DNA of 64,000 bases from Verrucomicrobiota bacterium (GTDB lineage: Bacteria > Verrucomicrobiota > Kiritimatiellia > CAIQIC01 > JAGNIJ01): NCBI GenBank assembly GCA_022710725.1, contig JAKLGK010000004.1, forward strand, positions 248,001-312,000, in the 5' to 3' direction. The notes under the pieces were generated by a model, which was given only the letters and a program-made list of their open reading frames with translations, had not been told where the DNA came from and made no database searches. Numbering within the stretch: position 1 is the stretch's first letter; every line of letters begins with the position of its first letter. The translations under genes were made by a program, and so were the position numbers. Below are positions 1 through 8,377 of this stretch, piece by piece.

Positions 1-47
1 TCCCGCCCCCCGCCCCGCGTCCGGCCGCGGCCGCGCGGCCCTCCCGG

Positions 48-860
48 GTGAACCCGCCCGAGGGCATGACGGCGCTCGGCCCGTCCGAATATTTCGACCC
101 GGACACGCTCTACGAGAAGATCGACGGCCGGGCCGAACTCTACCTGCCGGCCGGATTTCGATCGCTCGAGTGCCGCCGCCTGGGGATCCCCGGCGACGAG
201 GACAGCGTCGTGGAAACGTTCCTGTACGACATGGGCTCCCCCCGCTCCGCGTACTCGGTGTTCAGCCAGCAGCAGCGCGAGGACGCCGAGCCGCGGGATT
301 TCACGCGGTACGCCTACCTGGCGGAGAACGCCCTTTTCTTCTGTCACGGGTCGTACTACCTGGAAATCATCGCGGGCACGGCCGCCGCGTCGGCCCGCGA
401 GGCGCTGCGCAAGGCGGCGGCGCAGGTCATGGCGGATTTGCCAGCGGAGCCCGCGGACCTGCCGGAGCTCGCGCGGCTGCCGGAGGCGCACCGCCTCGCC
501 GGGCATCCCCGGCTCTACCGTACGGACGGGTTGGGCTTCGCGCCGCTGACCGACCTGTTCGTGGCGGATTACCAGATCGGCGAGTTTCAGTTGTCCGGAT
601 TCGTCTGCGCCCGCGGGAGCGAGGCGGAGGCGGCAAAACTGGCCCAGGCCTACCAGCAGTTCATCATGGATGACGGCGCGATGCTGCTGCCGCCGATCCC
701 GGAGCTGCCGGACGCCCGGGTCCTGGATTTTTACGGCACCTGGCAGGTCCTGTTCACGCGCGGGCCGTATTTCGCGGGCGTCCACCAGGCCGGCGATCGC
801 TTGAGCGCGGAGCAACTGGCCCTGCTGCTGGACCGGCAGCTTTCGGAGGCCGCGCCGTGA
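48..860 (+). CDS. DUF6599-like protein, possibly cut by window start
   Basis: Soluble protein of about 270 residues with no signal peptide or membrane segment. The N-terminal pattern YEKIDGRAELYLPAGF resembles the DUF6599 family, which has no known biochemical role. The GTG shown is the first in-frame start, with an ATG six codons later. The frame stays open to the left edge, so the gene could begin outside the window. Its stop overlaps the start of the DUF362 gene by four bases, and that gene overlaps the polyferredoxin gene, so the three are probably one translationally coupled operon. The context suggests an accessory role in an iron-sulfur redox module. The family name rests on pattern resemblance only. 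Confidence 0.6.
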   Translation: MNPPEGMTALGPSEYFDPDTLYEKIDGRAELYLPAGFRSLECRRLGIPGDEDSVVETFLYDMGSPRSAYSVFSQQQREDAEPRDFTRYAYLAENALFFCHGSYYLEIIAGTAAASAREALRKAAAQVMADLPAEPADLPELARLPEAHRLAGHPRLYRTDGLGFAPLTDLFVADYQIGEFQLSGFVCARGSEAEAAKLAQAYQQFIMDDGAMLLPPIPELPDARVLDFYGTWQVLFTRGPYFAGVHQAGDRLSAEQLALLLDRQLSEAAP

Positions 861-1849
861 GCCGGCCGCCTCTCGATCCGGAGCGCCGCGAGTTCCTGGC
901 GCGCGGCCTGAAGGCGGCGGCCGCCCTGGCCGCGACCGGGCTCGCGGGCCACGCGCTCGGCTGGAGAACCGGCCGGGCCGACCGGGAGGAAGTCCACGAC
1001 TGGCCGGTGCCGGACTTCTCGCAACCGGCCGCCGATCCCCGCCTGGCGATCGTCACCGGGCCGGACCGCACGACGAATCTTCGCAAGGCCATGGAAGCCC
1101 TGGGCGGGTGGGCCCGCTTCGTGAAGCCCGGGGACGGCGTGCTGTTGAAGGTCAACGCGGCCTTTGCCTCGCCCGCGACGCTCGGGGCGACGACGCATCC
1201 GGACCTCGTGGCCGAGGCCGTCGCGCAATGCCTGCGGGCGGGGGCATCGCGCGTCGTGGTCACGGACCATCCGATCCACGACCAGGCTTCCTGTTTTGAA
1301 TGGTCCGGGATTGGCGCGGCGGCGCGGCGCGCCGGCGCGGAGCTGTGGGTGCCGCGCGAGGACGATTTCGCGCCGGTGACGCTGCCGGGCGGACGGCTCC
1401 TCCGGCATTGGCCGTTCCTCAAGGGCCCCTTCAAGGGCATCCGCCGGCTGATCGGGCTGACGCCGGTCAAGGATCACTACCGCAGCGGCGCAAGCCTGAC
1501 CCTGAAGAACTGGTACGGACTGCTCGGCGGGCGGCGCAGCGTGTTCCACCAGGACATCCACACGCTCATCGCCGAACTCGCGCAGCTCGTGCGGCCCACG
1601 CTGGTCATCCTGGACGGGACGACGACGATGATCCGCAACGGCCCGACCGGCGGCTCGCTGGCCGACCTCAAGGCAACGGACACCCTGGTCGTCGGCACGG
1701 ATCCCGTCGCGGTGGACGCGTTCGGCGTCACGCTGCTCGGCCGCGAAGCGTCGGACCTCCCCCACCTGGCGCGGGCGGCCGCGGCGGGCGCGGGGACGGC
1801 CAGCTACGAACTGCTCAACCCGGTACGCATCCAGGCAGGGGCTTCATGA
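857..1849 (+). CDS. DUF362 domain protein with Tat-type N-terminus
   Basis: A 330-residue protein whose N-terminus carries a twin-arginine motif (RREFLARG) followed by an alanine-rich hydrophobic stretch, so export in folded form by the Tat system is likely. The rest matches the DUF362 pattern: a GDGVLLKVN segment, a THPDLV segment, and a late GTDPVAVDAFG segment. DUF362 proteins often sit beside ferredoxin-type genes, and some carry their own 4Fe-4S motifs, but I see no cysteine cluster here. The start overlaps the previous stop and its own stop overlaps the next start (ATGA). The likely role is a periplasmic partner of the downstream polyferredoxin. Its substrate is unknown. Confidence 0.8.
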   Translation: MSRPPLDPERREFLARGLKAAAALAATGLAGHALGWRTGRADREEVHDWPVPDFSQPAADPRLAIVTGPDRTTNLRKAMEALGGWARFVKPGDGVLLKVNAAFASPATLGATTHPDLVAEAVAQCLRAGASRVVVTDHPIHDQASCFEWSGIGAAARRAGAELWVPREDDFAPVTLPGGRLLRHWPFLKGPFKGIRRLIGLTPVKDHYRSGASLTLKNWYGLLGGRRSVFHQDIHTLIAELAQLVRPTLVILDGTTTMIRNGPTGGSLADLKATDTLVVGTDPVAVDAFGVTLLGREASDLPHLARAAAAGAGTASYELLNPVRIQAGAS

Positions 1850-3642
1850 AGATCACGTGGGTCCGGCGGATCAGCCAGGTCTTTTTTCTGCTGTTGTTCC
1901 TGTGGTTCTGCCTCGTCACGACGGTCGGCGAAGAGTGGTGGCGGCTCCGCGGGTGGCCGGTCAACTGGTTCCTGCAACTGAATCCGCTGACGGCCCTCGG
2001 CGTGGTCCTCGGCACGGGATCGCTGCCAGCGGGTCTGGAATGGTCCTTGCTAGTCATCGCGCTGACGGTGATCCTGGGCCGGTTCTTCTGCGGGTGGGTC
2101 TGTCCGTTCGGTACGCTGCACCAGGCGATCGGCTGGCTGGGCCTGCGCCGCGCCGCGCCCGCGGAGCAGTGCCTGCGCCGCGCCTTCCGGCCCGCGCAAC
2201 GGATCAAGTATTACCTGCTCGCGTTCCTGCTGGCCGCGGCGGCGGGCGGCCTGCTCGCGCCGGCGGTCGGGCGCCTGGCCGGGCAATCCGCGCGGCTGGA
2301 GAGCATCCGCGAGTTCGCCGCCGGCAGCCTGCAGACGGGCTGGCTCGACCCGATTTCCTTCATGCATCGCGCGGTGAACCTGGTGATCCTGCCGCTCGCC
2401 GATCGCGGAATCCATGTCCTCTGGACCGGCGCGCGGCTGGCCCAGGGCGCCGCGCTCATCGGCGGGCTGTTTCTTGCCGCCCTGCTGGTCAATCTGTGGA
2501 TCCCCCGTTTCTACTGCCGCTACGTGTGTCCGCTGGGCGCGCTGTACGGCGTCCTGGGCCGCTTTGCGCTATGGCGCGTCGGGAAGAGACAGCGCGACTG
2601 CTCGAACTGCCTGAAGTGCGAAGCCGCCTGCGAAGGCGCCTGCCAGCCGGCAGGCCGCATCCGCACGCACGAATGCGTGCTGTGCATGAACTGCCTGCAT
2701 GCCTGCCCCGATGACCTGGTCGGCTACCGGCTGGCGCGTTCCGCCTCCGGCGAGCGCGCCGCGCCGGACCTCACGCGGCGCGGAGTGATCGCCTCCCTGC
2801 TGGCCGGTTTCGCCGTGGCGCCGCTGGGCCGCCTGGCCGGCGGCCGCGACCCGCGGCGGATCCGCCCGCCGGGCGCCGGACCCGAACGCGAATTCCTGAC
2901 CCGATGCCTCCGCTGCGGGCAGTGCATGCGCATTTGCCCGACCAACATTCTCCACCCGGCGCTCACCGAAGCCGGCCTGGAAGGATTCGGCACGCCGGTC
3001 GCGAAGTTCAGCCTGGGAATAGGCGGCTGCCAGTTGCGGTGCGCGGCCTGCAGCCAGATCTGCCCCACCGGCGCCATCCGGCCGCTGACGCTCAACGAGA
3101 AGATCGGGCGCGGCGCCTTCCGCGAGCGCGGCCCCGTGCGGATGGGCACGGCCTTCGTCGACCGGGGCCGCTGCCTGCCCTGGGCCATGAACCGCCCCTG
3201 CATCGTATGCGAGGAGAACTGCCCGGTCAGCCCGAAGGCCATCAGCATCCAGGAGATCTTCGAGCCCCTGCCCGGCCGCCGGCGTGAAATCGCGCGGGGG
3301 GACGAACTCACGTTGTTTTTCGAGGGGGAGACCGACGCCGCGGCCCGCGTATCGGACGACCTCTATTGCCGCATCGCCGGGGATTTCGACGCCGAGCCGC
3401 GCCGGATCATCGAGTGCGGGCCCGCCCAATGGAGCATCGATCCCAACCACCCGTGGGAATCGCCGCCGCCGAAGGGAAGCGTCGCGGAGCTGCTCGTGCT
3501 GCTCCAGCGGCCGGTCGTCGATCCGGAGCGGTGCATCGGGTGCGGCGTGTGCGAGAGCGTGTGTCCGCTCGCGACCGTCCGGGCCATCCGGGTGACCGCC
3601 GACGGCGAAAGCCGCGAGGCCCGCAGCGGATTTCTGCTGTAG
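1846..3642 (+). CDS. NapH/NapG-like membrane polyferredoxin fusion
   Basis: A 598-residue protein. The N-terminal 240 residues are NapH/MauN-like, with about five membrane segments and two CxxxCP loops (FCGWVCPFG at 81-89, YCRYVCPLG at 223-231). Next come ferredoxin motifs: cysteines 252/255/258/262, 277/280/283/287, 354/357/360/364, 395/399/402/406, 443/452/455/459, and a last CIGCGVCESVCP near the C-terminus. An internal TRRGVIASLLAGFAV segment near 310 followed by an RPPGA segment looks like the Tat-type start of NapG, so the protein reads as NapH fused to NapG. It should carry electrons from the quinone pool to periplasmic acceptors. The start is the ATG overlapping the previous stop; the frame extends far upstream but only as a shadow of DUF362. 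Confidence 0.85.
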   Translation: MKITWVRRISQVFFLLLFLWFCLVTTVGEEWWRLRGWPVNWFLQLNPLTALGVVLGTGSLPAGLEWSLLVIALTVILGRFFCGWVCPFGTLHQAIGWLGLRRAAPAEQCLRRAFRPAQRIKYYLLAFLLAAAAGGLLAPAVGRLAGQSARLESIREFAAGSLQTGWLDPISFMHRAVNLVILPLADRGIHVLWTGARLAQGAALIGGLFLAALLVNLWIPRFYCRYVCPLGALYGVLGRFALWRVGKRQRDCSNCLKCEAACEGACQPAGRIRTHECVLCMNCLHACPDDLVGYRLARSASGERAAPDLTRRGVIASLLAGFAVAPLGRLAGGRDPRRIRPPGAGPEREFLTRCLRCGQCMRICPTNILHPALTEAGLEGFGTPVAKFSLGIGGCQLRCAACSQICPTGAIRPLTLNEKIGRGAFRERGPVRMGTAFVDRGRCLPWAMNRPCIVCEENCPVSPKAISIQEIFEPLPGRRREIARGDELTLFFEGETDAAARVSDDLYCRIAGDFDAEPRRIIECGPAQWSIDPNHPWESPPPKGSVAELLVLLQRPVVDPERCIGCGVCESVCPLATVRAIRVTADGESREARSGFLL

Positions 3643-3704
3643 CGCCCTACCGTCCCGGCCGGCCGGGGGGTACGGTGGGTGCCACCCATTAGGGAGTCAC
3701 CGCG

Positions 3705-4898
3705 ATGGCAGGCGATTCGATCACTCGGCGATCCTTTCTGAAGGCCCTGACGCTGGCGGGCACCGGCTCGCTTCTATCCGCCGGGCTTCCAGCGTCCGCC
3801 GCCGGAGAAGGCGGCGGAACGGTTCCGCGCCGGATCCTGGGACGGACAGGCGTTCACATATCGTCGCTCTGCCTCGGCGGCATTTTCGACGTGCCGGCCA
3901 ACCAGCATATCCTGCACCGCGCGCTGCAACTGGGCGTCACGTGCTGGGACACGGCGGAAGGATACCACGGCGACCGAAGCGAGGCGGGGTTCGGCCAATT
4001 CTTCGAAAAGCAGCCCGCCGCAAGGCGCGACGTCTTTCTCATCACCAAGACCGACGCCCATCACCCCGAAGGCCTGTCCAACTCGCTGAAGCGCTCGCTG
4101 GAGAAGCTGCGCACGGACCATATCGACCTCTATCTGATCCACGACCTGCGCGGCGTGGAGACTCTGACCGACGACGTCCGAGACTGGGCGGAGGCCGCCA
4201 AGGGGTCGGGCCGGATCCGTTACTTCGGCTTCAGCACGCACCGGAACATGGCGCAGCAATTGCGCCAGGCGGCGGCCCTGGGCTGGCTGGACGCGGTCCT
4301 GTCGGCCTGCAATTTCCGCCTTCTGCAAGCGGCGGATATGCAGGCGGCGCTGGAGCAATGCGGGGCCGCCGGCCTGGGCGTGATCGGGATGAAGGCCCAG
4401 GGCGGAGGCCCCGTGCCCGCCGACGCCGGCTCCGACCTGGCGGGCCAGTTCCTGGGGCGGGGGTTCACCGCCGCGCAGGCCAAGCTGAAAGCCATCTGGG
4501 AGAATCCCGCCATCGCCAGCATCTGCTCGCAGATGCACGTGGCCCGGAATCTGGAGGAAAATTCCGCGGCGGCCATGGATCGTACGGCCTTGTCGAGCGC
4601 CGACCGGGCGCGGCTGGCGCTTTTTGCGCAAGCCACCTGCGAAGGATATTGCGCGGGTTGCGAGCGATTTTGCGGACCGGCCCTGGGCTCCCGCATCCCG
4701 ATCTCCGACCTCATGCGAGGGCTGATGTACGCGCGGGATTACGGCAACCCGGAGCGGGCCCGCGACTGCCTGCGCGCCGTCGGGCCCGGCATCCGGGACG
4801 CGATTTGCTCAACCGACTTCACGCTGGCAGAACGGGCCTGCCCGCAGGGGCTGCCGATCGGCCGCCTGGCCCGCGAGGCGCTCGAGCTGCTGGCCTGA
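3705..4898 (+). CDS. Tat-exported aldo/keto reductase with cysteine-rich C-terminus
   Basis: A 397-residue protein starting with a twin-arginine signal (ITRRSFLKAL). The aldo/keto reductase fold follows with the catalytic tetrad visible: D82 (WDTAEGYH), Y87, K115 (LITKTD) and H146 (LIHDL). The C-terminus holds clustered cysteines (CEGYCAGCERFC, then ACPQGLPIG). This resembles the 4Fe-4S tail of iron-sulfur AKRs but with altered spacing, so cluster binding is uncertain. An AGGGAG sequence eight bases before the ATG fixes the start. It lies 62 bases after the polyferredoxin gene on the same strand and could receive electrons from it. The substrate is unknown. Confidence 0.85.
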   Translation: MAGDSITRRSFLKALTLAGTGSLLSAGLPASAAGEGGGTVPRRILGRTGVHISSLCLGGIFDVPANQHILHRALQLGVTCWDTAEGYHGDRSEAGFGQFFEKQPAARRDVFLITKTDAHHPEGLSNSLKRSLEKLRTDHIDLYLIHDLRGVETLTDDVRDWAEAAKGSGRIRYFGFSTHRNMAQQLRQAAALGWLDAVLSACNFRLLQAADMQAALEQCGAAGLGVIGMKAQGGGPVPADAGSDLAGQFLGRGFTAAQAKLKAIWENPAIASICSQMHVARNLEENSAAAMDRTALSSADRARLALFAQATCEGYCAGCERFCGPALGSRIPISDLMRGLMYARDYGNPERARDCLRAVGPGIRDAICSTDFTLAERACPQGLPIGRLAREALELLA

Positions 4899-4914
4899 CC
4901 GGGAGCGGCGGGGC

Positions 4915-5532
4915 TCAACCCCGGAGCCGGGACGCTATCTGCGCCACGTGGCGCCCCTGGAAACGGGCGATGGCCAGCTCGTTTTCGCTTGGCTGTCGCG
5001 AGCCGTCCCCGGCCGCCAGCGTGGTCGCGCCGTAGGGCGTGCCGCCCGTGATCTCCTGCATGTTCAGCAACCGCTGCTCGGCGTACGGGACGCCCACGAC
5101 GATCATGCCGTGATGGAACAGACTGGTATGGAAACTCGTGATCGTGGTCTCCTGGCCGCCATGCTGCGTGCCCGTGCTGGCGAACACACTCCCGACCTTG
5201 CCGACCAGGGCGCCTTTCAGCCACAAACCGGCCGTCTGGTCCAGGAAGTTGCGCATCTGCGCGCTCATGTTGCCGAACCGCGTGGGCGTTCCGAAGATAA
5301 TCGCGTCGGCTTCCGCCAGTTGATCCGGTTGGATGACCGGCACATGGGCAAAGGCCTGCCGCGCCGCCTTCGCGCCGCTCTTCACCAGCGCCGCCTCCGG
5401 CATCAGTTCGGGAACCTGAACAAGCCTCGCCTCCGCTCCCGCCACTTCCCGGACGCCGGCCGCGACCGCCTCGGCCATTTTGTAGACATGCCCATACGTG
5501 CTGTAAAACACGACATATACATTCGCGCCCAT
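4915..5532 (-). CDS. wrbA: NAD(P)H:quinone oxidoreductase, WrbA type
   Basis: Flavodoxin-fold FMN protein of 205 residues that reduces quinones by two electrons and limits oxidative stress in the cytoplasm. It begins with the flavodoxin phosphate-binding loop ([14 protein letters not shown]) and has the WrbA segments [21 protein letters not shown] and [12 protein letters not shown]. The start is the ATG before GANVY, preceded by AAGGGAAG; an in-frame start eight codons upstream lacks spacing and family support. It is convergent with the aldo/keto reductase gene, with 16 bases between the stops. Confidence 0.93.
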   Translation of the reverse strand: MGANVYVVFYSTYGHVYKMAEAVAAGVREVAGAEARLVQVPELMPEAALVKSGAKAARQAFAHVPVIQPDQLAEADAIIFGTPTRFGNMSAQMRNFLDQTAGLWLKGALVGKVGSVFASTGTQHGGQETTITSFHTSLFHHGMIVVGVPYAEQRLLNMQEITGGTPYGATTLAAGDGSRQPSENELAIARFQGRHVAQIASRLRG

Positions 5533-5617
5533 ATTCTTCCCTTTCTTTTTACACACCGCCCTCTTGCCCCCTTGTTCCCTGCGCCGCCCACCTCACATGT
5601 CCTCCCGGAAATCGCGG

Positions 5618-6112
5618 TCAGGCCTTGCCCCAGCCGGGCAGGGCGGCCGCTTGCCGGATCCAGTTCGCCATCTGCGCCTCGTCGAGATCGCTCTCGTGGA
5701 TATCGATCCAGCGCGCGTCCTTGCCCGTGCCTCCGGATGGAGCGGGCCGCAGCGACGCTCCCCGGAAGAAGGATACCTTGATATAGCGAGTGAAAACATG
5801 AAATCCCATGAACCAGCCCCGGCCCTGGACCCCGTAGAAGGGAGAATTCCACCTCACGGCCCTGCAAACACCCGGCACGTTGCTCACGACCAGCGCATCC
5901 AGGCGGCGCCCGACATCGCTTTCCCAGCCCGGCATGGCCGCCAGGTAAGCCTGCACAGGGGCGTCCCCATCCGCCTTCGCAATCTGCGGATTGCCTCCCG
6001 CAAGGAGCACTGGTTTCGCGCCACCCCGCCCGGCGGCCACGTGCTTCGCTCCCTTGGCGGGTTTTCTGGACCTGCCGCCGGCTTTTTTACTCGCTGCAAT
6101 TTCTCGTGGCAT
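5618..6112 (-). CDS. DUF1801 domain protein
   Basis: A 164-residue protein with a basic, lysine-rich N-terminal tail of about 45 residues and then a DUF1801-like domain: a VQAYLAAMPGWESDVGRRLDAL helix region, then RAVRWNSPFYGV and HVFTRYIKVSFFRGASL. Proteins of this YdhG-like group are small soluble proteins of uncertain role; some have been linked to iron handling. The basic tail could bind nucleic acid, but that is a guess. It is on the same strand as wrbA, 85 bases upstream of it. No strong SD precedes the ATG. A possible promoter (TTGAAG, 16 bases, TATCTT) lies about 50-80 bases upstream. Confidence 0.75.
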   Translation of the reverse strand: MPREIAASKKAGGRSRKPAKGAKHVAAGRGGAKPVLLAGGNPQIAKADGDAPVQAYLAAMPGWESDVGRRLDALVVSNVPGVCRAVRWNSPFYGVQGRGWFMGFHVFTRYIKVSFFRGASLRPAPSGGTGKDARWIDIHESDLDEAQMANWIRQAAALPGWGKA

Positions 6113-6680
6113 ATGGTCAGCCCGTTTTTCTTCCCCTTCTTATCCGTTTCTTCTGGCGCCCAAACGTGCAGAGGAAAAGATACAATATTATATGGACTCT
6201 TCAACCGGAGGACCGGTTCAGTTGATGGCGCGCGTCGCCTCGGCGCAAACGCGCGCATCGACCCTCGCGTCATGTCCGGCGCGCTGCGTGGAAATGCCAC
6301 GTCCCCGCCCAAGTCAGTTCCCCGGTCCGCTTGCGACCGTGACCGGCCATGCAGGTCGGAATCAAACTCGCCACGCCCGTCGTATCCCCGTATTGGACGC
6401 GAAACGCGGCCAGGAACACTTCAACACCGACGCTCCTGCCCGACCTCACGCGGCCGGGCCCGCCGCCTCGCGCGTCGGCGCGGCGCGCGGACGGCCTTGC
6501 CGCCCGCGCACCAGGCGCTTAACCCGCAGACCGCGTGACGGTCATCGCCAATCCGGACCGGAGCCTATTCACCCATCTCAGGGCCGCTGTCGCCGCACCA
6601 TCACGCAACCTGCCGGTCCGTAGCGTCCGCCCGGCGCGGTCAGGCATAACGCCGCGGCCATGGCGTTTCTGAATCCGCCC
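6113..6680. other. 568-base gap with no recognisable gene
   Basis: The stretch between the DUF1801 gene start and the ssb stop has short open frames in several phases, none with family patterns, an SD sequence or plausible composition. I looked for tmRNA, RNase P RNA, SRP RNA and tRNA patterns and saw none. The left end is AT-richer and may hold the DUF1801 promoter. A hairpin just after ssb is listed separately. Confidence 0.5.
6648..6667 (-). terminator. Hairpin after ssb
   Basis: Inverted repeat AACGCC / GGCGTT with an eight-base loop, 14 bases after the ssb stop. There is no T-run, so termination function is uncertain. Confidence 0.35.
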
Positions 6681-7118
6681 CTACCGGACGGCGGCGCGCG
6701 GAACCGCTACCCGTTCGGTGGGTTTGCGCTCCACCCTGGCTGGCTCCTGCTCGGCCGCCTCATCGGATGGATCCTCGACGCCAGGCTCTTTGCCGCCGAG
6801 GAATTGCACGTGGAAAGCATGGACTTTTAACCTCGACCGGTTCTGACCGTCCTCGGTCTTCCACTGGTCGAAGCGAAGGCTCCCCTCCACAAGCACGGGC
6901 GCGCCCTTGGTCAGATAGCGCGCGCACGACTCGGCCTGCCGCCCCCAGACCACCACATCCGTAAAACAGACGTTCTCCACCACCTTCCCGTCCTTGCCCT
7001 TGTACCTTTCGTTGATCGCGAGCCCGAGGTCCAAAACCGAGGCTCCCCCGGGCGTTTTCCGTATCTCCGGATCGCGCGTCAGGTTGCCCATCAGCAATAC
7101 CTTGTTCATCGCCACCAT
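6681..7118 (-). CDS. ssb: Single-stranded DNA-binding protein
   Basis: A 145-residue OB-fold protein that coats single-stranded DNA during replication, repair and recombination. The family start (NKVLLMGNLTRDPEIR) and the conserved FTDVVVWGRQAESCARYLTKG and VEGSLRFDQWK segments are present. The C-terminal third is acidic then basic (ending AAVR) and lacks the DDDIPF-type acidic tip by which most SSBs bind partner proteins. The start is fixed by a strong AAGGAGG seven bases before the ATG; a longer in-frame start 30 codons upstream has no such signal. It stands alone, not beside rpsF/rpsR, so it could be an accessory copy. Confidence 0.92.
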   Translation of the reverse strand: MVAMNKVLLMGNLTRDPEIRKTPGGASVLDLGLAINERYKGKDGKVVENVCFTDVVVWGRQAESCARYLTKGAPVLVEGSLRFDQWKTEDGQNRSRLKVHAFHVQFLGGKEPGVEDPSDEAAEQEPARVERKPTERVAVPRAAVR

Positions 7119-7678
7119 GACCTGTCCTCCTTCTTTCGTTGACCTGTTTGCGCGGCCGGTACGTACTCGCCCGGCCTCATCCTTAGAAAGGAAGCCGCTT
7201 CCAGCCATTCCATGCTTTTTTTAAAAAAGTACACGGCGCGGAGATTTGCCGCATCCTATTGGAGGCGGACGCGGCCCGCGCTGAAGACCGCAGCCCGCTG
7301 GGAATCGGGGACTGCGAAGCCGAATGATTCACCACGGAGATCGCAGAGCGCGATGCCAACACAAGGAAAGAGCAGCGAGCCGACCGGGGACAGGCGGGCT
7401 CGGAGTCGAGCAGAAAAGAATGTTCCGCCTGGTCATTGCCTTGTTTTCCGCCCGTCTGACCAAGACACATTCCTCTCCGCAGCGCGCCGCGGTTCATGCC
7501 GAATTCAAGCCGGGACGAATCATCGCGCCAGGGCCGGGATTAGGAAGGATTACGCGTAGTGACCAACCCATTGCCAGCGCCAAATCCGCTTTGCCGGAAA
7601 TCCCGCGCGGCCCGACAACGCGGTGTCTTCCGTTAAGCCCACTACTCGTTTTTCAGATCCGTTCCGGATCGGGAATTC
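7119..7678. other. 560-base gap upstream of ssb
   Basis: No convincing gene in either strand. Near 7215-7229 is an AT-rich run (CTTTTTTTAAAAAAG). Around 7327 a stretch reads TTCACCACGGAGATCGCAGA, which resembles the CACCACGGAG(n)CACAGAG words scattered through many environmental bacterial genomes; this may be the remnant of such a repeat. A short inverted repeat (GATCCG / CGGATC) lies at about 7656-7670, just past the stop of the next minus-strand gene. Confidence 0.4.
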
Positions 7679-8377
7679 CTATTTTTTCCGCCTTCGCGCA
7701 CGATAGGGTTTGCGCGGCTCCGCCGCCAGCGGCAGTTCGTCCGGGGCCGAAGCGGGAAAGGCGGACGCTTTCTCCGCACGGCTAAAAAAACGCGCCGCGA
7801 CTCCGTCCATCCACGCGCACTCCTCCTCCATGTACTCGTGTCGCGGATCCAGGGGATGGATCAGGGGCGGGCCCGTCCGGATATCCGGCTCGCCGGGCGG
7901 GGCCTGACGCGCGTACCAGGCCTGATACACAGCCAGCGCATCCTCCCGCTCCCGCGGCAGAAGTTCATCCACCGTCCAACTGGCGGCCAGCGCCGCGCCG
8001 GACAGGACGCGGGCGTTCCAGAGCTCGAGGACGCGCAGCGGGGCTTCCGCGCGCGGCGTGCGCCACTCGCCGGGCGTGGCCGGCACGGAGAAACGGCCGA
8101 ACGGAGCCGCGAGGAAATGCCCCGGCCGCACCTCGCGCAGGACCGCCAGGTAACACAAGCGCGCGCCCTCCGGGCCGGTACAGGGAAACAGCAGCCTCAC
8201 CTGCCCAGGCGCGGCGGACGGCCCGGCCTCGGGCGGACGGCCCACCGCATCGGGCGGAGGCTCCTCCCCATCGCCCCGCAGGGCGAGATCCACCGTCCAT
8301 TCGTGCAGCCACTGCTGCAGCCACTGCCGGCGGGCGGAGGATGCCGCTGCCTGTTTAACCGGGGGTAGTTTCTTCAT
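7679..8377 (-). CDS. Unknown protein overlapping a sigma-like gene
   Basis: A 232-residue soluble protein that I do not recognise. It has an N-terminal helix rich in W and Q (RRQWLQQWLHEWTVDLAL), a proline-rich linker, a middle part with beta-like character and a very basic C-terminal tail (RKPYRARRRKK). No signal peptide or membrane segment. Its ATG lies 23 bases inside the end of the upstream sigma-like gene, so the two are translationally coupled and probably work together. A cytoplasmic anti-sigma or cofactor role is possible, but there is no zinc-binding HxxxCxxC motif as in ZAS anti-sigma factors. Confidence 0.65.
   Translation of the reverse strand: MKKLPPVKQAAASSARRQWLQQWLHEWTVDLALRGDGEEPPPDAVGRPPEAGPSAAPGQVRLLFPCTGPEGARLCYLAVLREVRPGHFLAAPFGRFSVPATPGEWRTPRAEAPLRVLELWNARVLSGAALAASWTVDELLPREREDALAVYQAWYARQAPPGEPDIRTGPPLIHPLDPRHEYMEEECAWMDGVAARFFSRAEKASAFPASAPDELPLAAEPRKPYRARRRKK

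Noticed and set aside
5991..6623. A 210-codon open frame in the gap next to ssb
   Set aside because: Overlaps the DUF1801 gene on the opposite strand, has no SD and no recognisable pattern.
6113..7678. Possible structured RNA (tmRNA, RNase P, SRP) in the gaps around ssb
   Set aside because: None of the conserved core words of these RNAs was found on either strand.
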